From contig NZ_JANFOJ010000004.1 in the NCBI RefSeq assembly GCF_024385605.1, forward strand, positions 140,036 to 204,035: a stretch of 64,000 nt of DNA, given 5' to 3'. Positions 60,131-64,000 of the stretch are shown here, piece by piece (positions within the stretch are counted from its first letter, which is position 1; each line of letters opens with the position of its first letter). The DNA is from Sporolactobacillus sp. STSJ-5 (GTDB lineage: Bacteria > Bacillota > Bacilli > Bacillales > Sporolactobacillaceae). The position numbers and the translations under genes were made by a program. Below the pieces are notes generated by a model that ran no database searches, was not told the DNA's origin, and saw only the letters and a program-made list of their open reading frames with translations.

Positions 60131-61045
60131 TTGTGCGATGAATTCTTGGTTTCGTGCATTGGATCACGATTTTCGTGCATTGAACCTTGGGTTTCGTGCA
60201 TTGAGCCTTGAGTTTCGTGCATTGAACTCGGTCCGCCCCTCTAGTTGTGCATAGGATTCTTGGTTTCGTGCATTGGATCACGATTTTCGTGCATTGAGCC
60301 TTGGGTTTCGTGCATTGAAATTGGCGCACCCTTCTGTTTGTGCATAGAATTCTTGGTTTCGTGCATTGGATCACGATTTTCGTGCATTGAGCCTTGAGTT
60401 TCATGCATTGAACTCGGTCCGCCCCTCTAGTTGTGCATAGAATTCTTGGTTTCGTGCATTGGATCACGATTTTCGTGCATTGAGCCTTGGGTTTCGTGCA
60501 TTGAACTCGGTCCGCCCCTCTGTTTGTGCATAGAATTCTTGGTTTCGTGCATTGGATCACGATTTTCGTGCATTGAACCTAGGGTTTCGTGCATTGAACT
60601 CGGTCCGCCCCTCTGTTTGTGCATAGAATTCTTGGTTTCGTGCATTGGATCACGATTTTCGTGCATTGAGCCTTGGGTTTCGTGCATTGAACTCGGTCCG
60701 CCCCTCTGTTTGTGCATAGAATTCTTGGTTTCGTGCATTGACCCCTGGTTTTCGTGCATTGAACCTTGGGTTTTGTGCATTGAACTCGGTCCGCCCCTCT
60801 GTTTGTGCATAGAATTCTTGGTTTCGTGCATTGGATCACGATTTTCGTGCATTGAACCTAGGGTTTTGTGCATTGAACTCGGTCCGCCCCTCTGTTTGTG
60901 CATAGAATTCTTGGTTTCGTGCATTGGATCACGATTTTCGTGCATTGAACCTTGGGTTTCGTGCATTGAATTTGGCCCACCCTTCTAGTTGTGCGTTGAA
61001 TTCTTGGTTTCGTGCATTGAGTCTTGGGTTTCGTGCATTGTGCTT
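60131..61045 (+). repeat. Family A repeat array A4
   Basis: The marker ATTCTTGG starts at 60142, 60256, 60349, 60442, 60535, 60628, 60721, 60814, 60907 and 61000: one step of 114, then eight of exactly 93 (difference 21). A unit holds TTTCGTGCATTGGATCACGA, TTTCGTGCATTGAGCCTTGG, TTTCGTGCATTGAACTCGG and a linker ending GTGCATAGA. The core runs with the flanking genes. Frames of 140-180 codons on both strands are repeat artefacts. Confidence 0.95.
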
Positions 61046-61142
61046 GACGTATTTCCACCCGAGCCACGCGCAAATAACTTAGTTCGACTAGCAGCTAACA
61101 TTATGACAGCTTTTTGCCATTTCCATGATATCCGTCTCAAAT

Positions 61143-61158
61143 TGTGACAAATATCATA
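61143..61158 (+). promoter_or_regulatory. CRP/FNR-type box candidate
   Basis: TGTGA-CAAATA-TCATA, one base off the Bacillus FNR consensus TGTGA-N6-TCACA, about 120 bases before the ECF S-component start. Confidence 0.45.
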
Positions 61159-61177
61159 CACTTTTTTCTTTTTTAGT

Positions 61178-61206
61178 TTTCATCGAATCTTCTATGCTAC
61201 TATAAT
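61178..61206 (+). promoter_or_regulatory. Probable promoter of the ECF operon
   Basis: Perfect -10 TATAAT (61201-61206); the -35 at 17 bases is weak (TTTCAT), as expected for an activated promoter, with the FNR-like box just upstream. Confidence 0.5.
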
Positions 61207-61263
61207 AATGCTTTCATTTTTGTCTATTTTGTAACAAATTATTGTCGAAAAGAGGAATTCATC

Positions 61264-61875
61264 ATGGTTTCATCAAAAATACATCAAGAATCATCTCATC
61301 TGTCGGTGCGTAATTACGCAACAATCGGCATTTTCAGTGTGCTTATGATTATTTTGGCGATTGCCGTGGCCATTCCGGCAATGTCCGTAGTCTATTTCTC
61401 AATGTTCATCAGCAGTCCGTTGATTGCCTTTCTGTCTGCACCTCTATTTACTTTTATGGTCTTGAAAGTGCATAAGCGTGGAACTGTCTTGGTCTACTGT
61501 CTGATCATGGCAATTCTGTATTTGATCAGCGGAACGCCTTATCTCGCTGCATGGTTTGTCCTTTCCGCTATTCTGGGCGAACTCGCTATGACCGGACATG
61601 ATGCGTATAAAAATTTCATTCGAATCACGATCAGCTGGATCATTTGTTCGCTGTTCCGTGCGACAAACGGGATGATCGATATTTGGTTTTTCTCTAAGCA
61701 ATATCTTGCTTCCGGTGTCAGCAAGGCACACTTTAATCAGGTTGCTCATTATTACTACTCAGTGCCATGGGTCATTTTTATCCTGCTGCTGACTGCCATT
61801 GGCGCCCTGCTTGGCGGACTTGTGTCGGCGAAGCTGATGAAGAAACACTTTGTGAAAAGTGGGCTGCTTCGATGA
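61264..61875 (+). CDS. MptD-family ECF transporter S component
   Basis: 203 residues, about six hydrophobic helices. RNYATIGIFSVLMIILAIAVAIPAM, LSAPLFTFMVLKVHKRGTVLVYC, YLAAWFVLSAILGELAM and WVIFILLLTAIGALLGGLVSAKLM match the MptD-type substrate-binding subunits. It would capture a vitamin- or cofactor-like ligand; MptD substrates are not established. AGAGGA precedes the ATG. The stop overlaps the T-component ATG by 4 bases. Confidence 0.82.
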   Translation: MVSSKIHQESSHLSVRNYATIGIFSVLMIILAIAVAIPAMSVVYFSMFISSPLIAFLSAPLFTFMVLKVHKRGTVLVYCLIMAILYLISGTPYLAAWFVLSAILGELAMTGHDAYKNFIRITISWIICSLFRATNGMIDIWFFSKQYLASGVSKAHFNQVAHYYYSVPWVIFILLLTAIGALLGGLVSAKLMKKHFVKSGLLR

Positions 61876-62561
61876 GACGTTCCGCTCTTCATGTGGATTT
61901 CCGGGCAAAGCTGGCCGTTTTTGCGCTGATGTTCGTGCTGTCTGCCCTGCTCACGCATGATGGATCGGTTTGTCTTGCCATGCTTTTCATGATGCTTTAC
62001 CTTTGCGCGCAATCCTTTTACCGCGCAGGCATTATCTATTTTTTTGCCGGATGCGCAATTGCTCTTCTGCGCAGTTTATCCGGATCTGAGGGAATCACCA
62101 TTTTTCTTCCCGATGTTCTGCTTTTCGCAATCTTGCGTATTTCGCTCGTCATGATGGCTGCTTTTGCAATGGTACGTATGCCGCCTGGGGAAATTACAGC
62201 GGCATTTATGAAAATGCGGCTGCCCTCAGCTCTCGCATTGCCAATCACGTTCATGCTCCGCTTCGCACCGACCGTCCGTGGAGAATTTCGGACTGTACTG
62301 GCGGCGCTCCGCATGCGTGGTCTGTTGTCTTTGGCTCATCCGCTGCGGGCATTCGAATATACACTGATCCCAATGATTACTCGCAGCTCGGTCATTTCAG
62401 ATGATTTAGCCGCTTCTGCTGAACTGCGTGGGATCTCCAATCCGGGAACACACAGCTCGCTGCGGTTGATTCGTTTTCGACTGATTGACGGCATTCTACT
62501 CATTTTAGCATTCGTTTTTTCGGCGATCTGTCTCTATGTTGACAAGTGGGTGATGATTTGA
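61872..62561 (+). CDS. ECF transporter T component (EcfT)
   Basis: 229 residues. Helical membrane part at about 10-125, then the EcfT coupling helices with two Ala/Leu-Arg-Gly motifs: TVLAALRMRGLLSL and AASAELRGISNP, which dock the ATPases. Start at 61872 (ATGA overlap with the S gene); the longer upstream frame is read through that gene. It transmits ATPase movement to the S component. Confidence 0.9.
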   Translation: MRRSALHVDFRAKLAVFALMFVLSALLTHDGSVCLAMLFMMLYLCAQSFYRAGIIYFFAGCAIALLRSLSGSEGITIFLPDVLLFAILRISLVMMAAFAMVRMPPGEITAAFMKMRLPSALALPITFMLRFAPTVRGEFRTVLAALRMRGLLSLAHPLRAFEYTLIPMITRSSVISDDLAASAELRGISNPGTHSSLRLIRFRLIDGILLILAFVFSAICLYVDKWVMI

Positions 62562-63964
62562 TTGAACTTCAACAGGTTTCATTTTCTTATGGGAACGAGC
62601 CTCCGGTTGTTCGCGATCTGAATCTTACTGTAAATAAAGGAGAGCTTGTCGTCATTACCGGCAAAAGCGGCTGCGGGAAAACAACGGTTACGCGCATCAT
62701 CAATGGCTTGGCGACACACTTCTATAAAGGTGAACTGAACGGCCAGGTTGTGATTGACGGTAAGAACCAACGCGACCTTCCCTTTTGGGCCATTGGGAAG
62801 CGGATCGGTGCTGTGCTCCAGGATCCGAGCAGCCAATTCTTCGCAGATCAGGCCATTGACGAAATTGCCTTCGGCTGTGAAAATTACGGACTGGAGCGTC
62901 ATGAGATGCAGCAGCGTATTTCTCGTGCTGCTGAGAAGACAGGAAGCACTGCGCTGCTTGATCAGCGGCTTCATGATCTTTCGAGCGGTCAGCAACAGCG
63001 GCTGGCCATCGCCAGCATCTATGCGATCAATCCGGATACCTATGTATTCGACGAACCATCCGCAAATCTTGATTCAGAGGCAGTTGATCAGCTGTGCCGA
63101 TTGCTAGCCGCACTAAAAAATGAGGGAAAAACCATACTTATTGCCGAGCATCGTTTGTTCTATTTAACCGAGATCGCTGATCGAATTCTGTATATGGAAA
63201 ACGGTGTAATCACTGAGACTTTTTCCTCAGCAGAGCTGTCCCGCCTGAACCATGACGATTTGCGCCGACTCGGTCTGCGCTGTGCCAGCCTGCCCGATCT
63301 GAATACAAGCGAGCGAAGTACAAATAAGGAAGAAGCCATGGTGATTGAACACCTTTCTTTTGCCTATAAAAAATCACCGGTCATTCACGACTTCAGTCTG
63401 CGCATCGGCAAAGGCGACGTGGTCGCTCTCATCGGTCCGAATGGCGCCGGCAAAACAACATTGGTAAAAATTCTGAGCGGATTGATTACGGAAAAATCAG
63501 GCCGCATTCTAATAAACCACCGTTCGACTGGTCGCAGACTGCGAAGACGGCACGCTTTTTTTGTCATGCAGCATGCTGACAGCCAGCTGTTCGCCGAAAG
63601 CGTGCTTGAAGAAATCCGACTCAGCGCACAAGTTCCTGAACAGGCAGAAACTCTATTGCAATCGTACGGGCTGTTTCCGTTCAAGGATGCTCACCCATCA
63701 ACATTATCCGGCGGTCAAAAACAGCGATTGCTCCTTGCTGTCGCTGAGAGTATGGAACCCTCAATCCTAATTCTCGATGAACCGACCAGCGGACTTGACG
63801 GGGAAAACATGCGGCTGCTTGCAACAAAGCTGCGTCAATTGGCCGCTCAACGAAAAACAGTGCTTGTCATCACGCATGACAAGGAATTCATTACACTGGC
63901 ATGCACGCGTCTTATTAGGATAGAGCATGGCAGGAAAGTCACTGATGCAGCGATTATACGTTAA
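62558..63964 (+). CDS. ECF transporter double ATPase (EcfA1-EcfA2 fusion)
   Basis: About 468 residues with two complete ABC domains. First: GKSGCGKTT, LSSGQQQRLAI, TYVFDEPSANLD, AEHR. Second: [37 protein letters not shown] linker (about 240-265) joins them. TTG at 62558 overlaps the EcfT stop by 4 bases, the pattern seen at the previous gene junction; GTG at 62546 is an alternative. One chain thus replaces the usual EcfA/EcfA' pair. A terminator follows at once. Confidence 0.92.
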   Translation: MIELQQVSFSYGNEPPVVRDLNLTVNKGELVVITGKSGCGKTTVTRIINGLATHFYKGELNGQVVIDGKNQRDLPFWAIGKRIGAVLQDPSSQFFADQAIDEIAFGCENYGLERHEMQQRISRAAEKTGSTALLDQRLHDLSSGQQQRLAIASIYAINPDTYVFDEPSANLDSEAVDQLCRLLAALKNEGKTILIAEHRLFYLTEIADRILYMENGVITETFSSAELSRLNHDDLRRLGLRCASLPDLNTSERSTNKEEAMVIEHLSFAYKKSPVIHDFSLRIGKGDVVALIGPNGAGKTTLVKILSGLITEKSGRILINHRSTGRRLRRRHAFFVMQHADSQLFAESVLEEIRLSAQVPEQAETLLQSYGLFPFKDAHPSTLSGGQKQRLLLAVAESMEPSILILDEPTSGLDGENMRLLATKLRQLAAQRKTVLVITHDKEFITLACTRLIRIEHGRKVTDAAIIR

Positions 63965-63990
63965 AATGCGCCGGAAACGGCGCGTTTTTT
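63964..63990 (+). terminator. Terminator after the ECF operon
   Basis: ATGCGCCG-GAAA-CGGCGCGT stem with a GNRA-like loop, then TTTTT. Confidence 0.85.
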
Positions 63991-64000
63991 ATACTATAAG

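Noticed and set aside
60131..61045. CRISPR array
   Set aside because: The repeated core is only about 12 bases, the intervals are themselves repeated rather than unique, unit length is 21/93, and no cas genes are near.
1..64000. Prophage, transposase, integrase, tRNA or rRNA genes
   Set aside because: Both strands were read for integrase, terminase and transposase motifs and for tRNA T-loop sequence; none was convincing.

Overview
The window reads as chromosome from a low-to-mid GC, endospore-forming, flagellated Gram-positive of the order Bacillales. Signs are spoIIID, mbl, flhO/flhP and fabZ in Bacillus-like order, strong GGAGG ribosome sites, a SAM (S-box) riboswitch, a match to the CcpA cre consensus, and a Bacillus-type sacB-levB fructan pair. 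Several genes would suit a Sporolactobacillus-like organism, but that genus is inference. No rRNA, tRNA, prophage, insertion sequence or CRISPR array was seen.

Layout. 1-300: 3' end of a VOC-family gene. 474-11960: a leftward sulfur-scavenging operon. A consensus promoter, an SAM-I riboswitch and its terminator lead into a 2-oxoacid reductase-like dehydrogenase, an aminotransferase, a binding protein, an M20 deacylase, a fumarase/adenylosuccinate-lyase-family enzyme, a GNAT acetyltransferase, a second binding protein, a 47-codon ORF, a permease, an ATPase and a CPHC thioredoxin-fold protein. After a terminator and a repeat block comes a MmgE/PrpD gene. The set resembles the B. subtilis yxe operon for S-(2-succino)cysteine, with a lyase where yxe has a monooxygenase. 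13277-18572: pyrD-like gene, fabZ, an EpuA-type protein, flhP, flhO, mbl and spoIIID. 19348-32903: a NERD/zinc-ribbon protein with a broken start, a YwaF-type membrane protein, DHA2 pumps, an aldo/keto reductase, an Rrf2 regulator with an IDEAL-like partner, an AGE-family epimerase, a DUF4097 protein, YbaK, a lone ParB-like domain, and unknown membrane and Tyr/Pro-rich proteins.

33034-44878: the second Tyr/Pro-rich paralogue, a second NERD protein, padR-DUF1129, ecsC, a polar amino-acid ABC transporter, hxlR-nitroreductase, marR-MFS, and an MFS pump with an upstream leader ORF. 44910-51302: a P-loop kinase-like protein, hemH, iclR-MFS-UPF0303, a coiled-coil protein, a second aldo/keto reductase and a DUF1801 protein. 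51505-63964: a large M16C peptidase, the sacB-levB fructan genes, an MBL hydrolase with its TetR regulator, and an ECF transporter (S, T and a fused double ATPase).

The most unusual feature is a set of intergenic repeat arrays. Family A (core GTGCATTG) fills four gaps, family B (core TTCGGTCTAAC) two, family C (52-bp unit) two, and family D (core TTTATCGA) one. Families A, B and D are built mainly of 21-bp modules. Higher-order periods in family A are 113/92 and 114/93 bp, each pair differing by exactly 21. Nearly every array lies just past a gene's terminator and before the next promoter. Long ORFs across these arrays are artefacts of a module length divisible by three.
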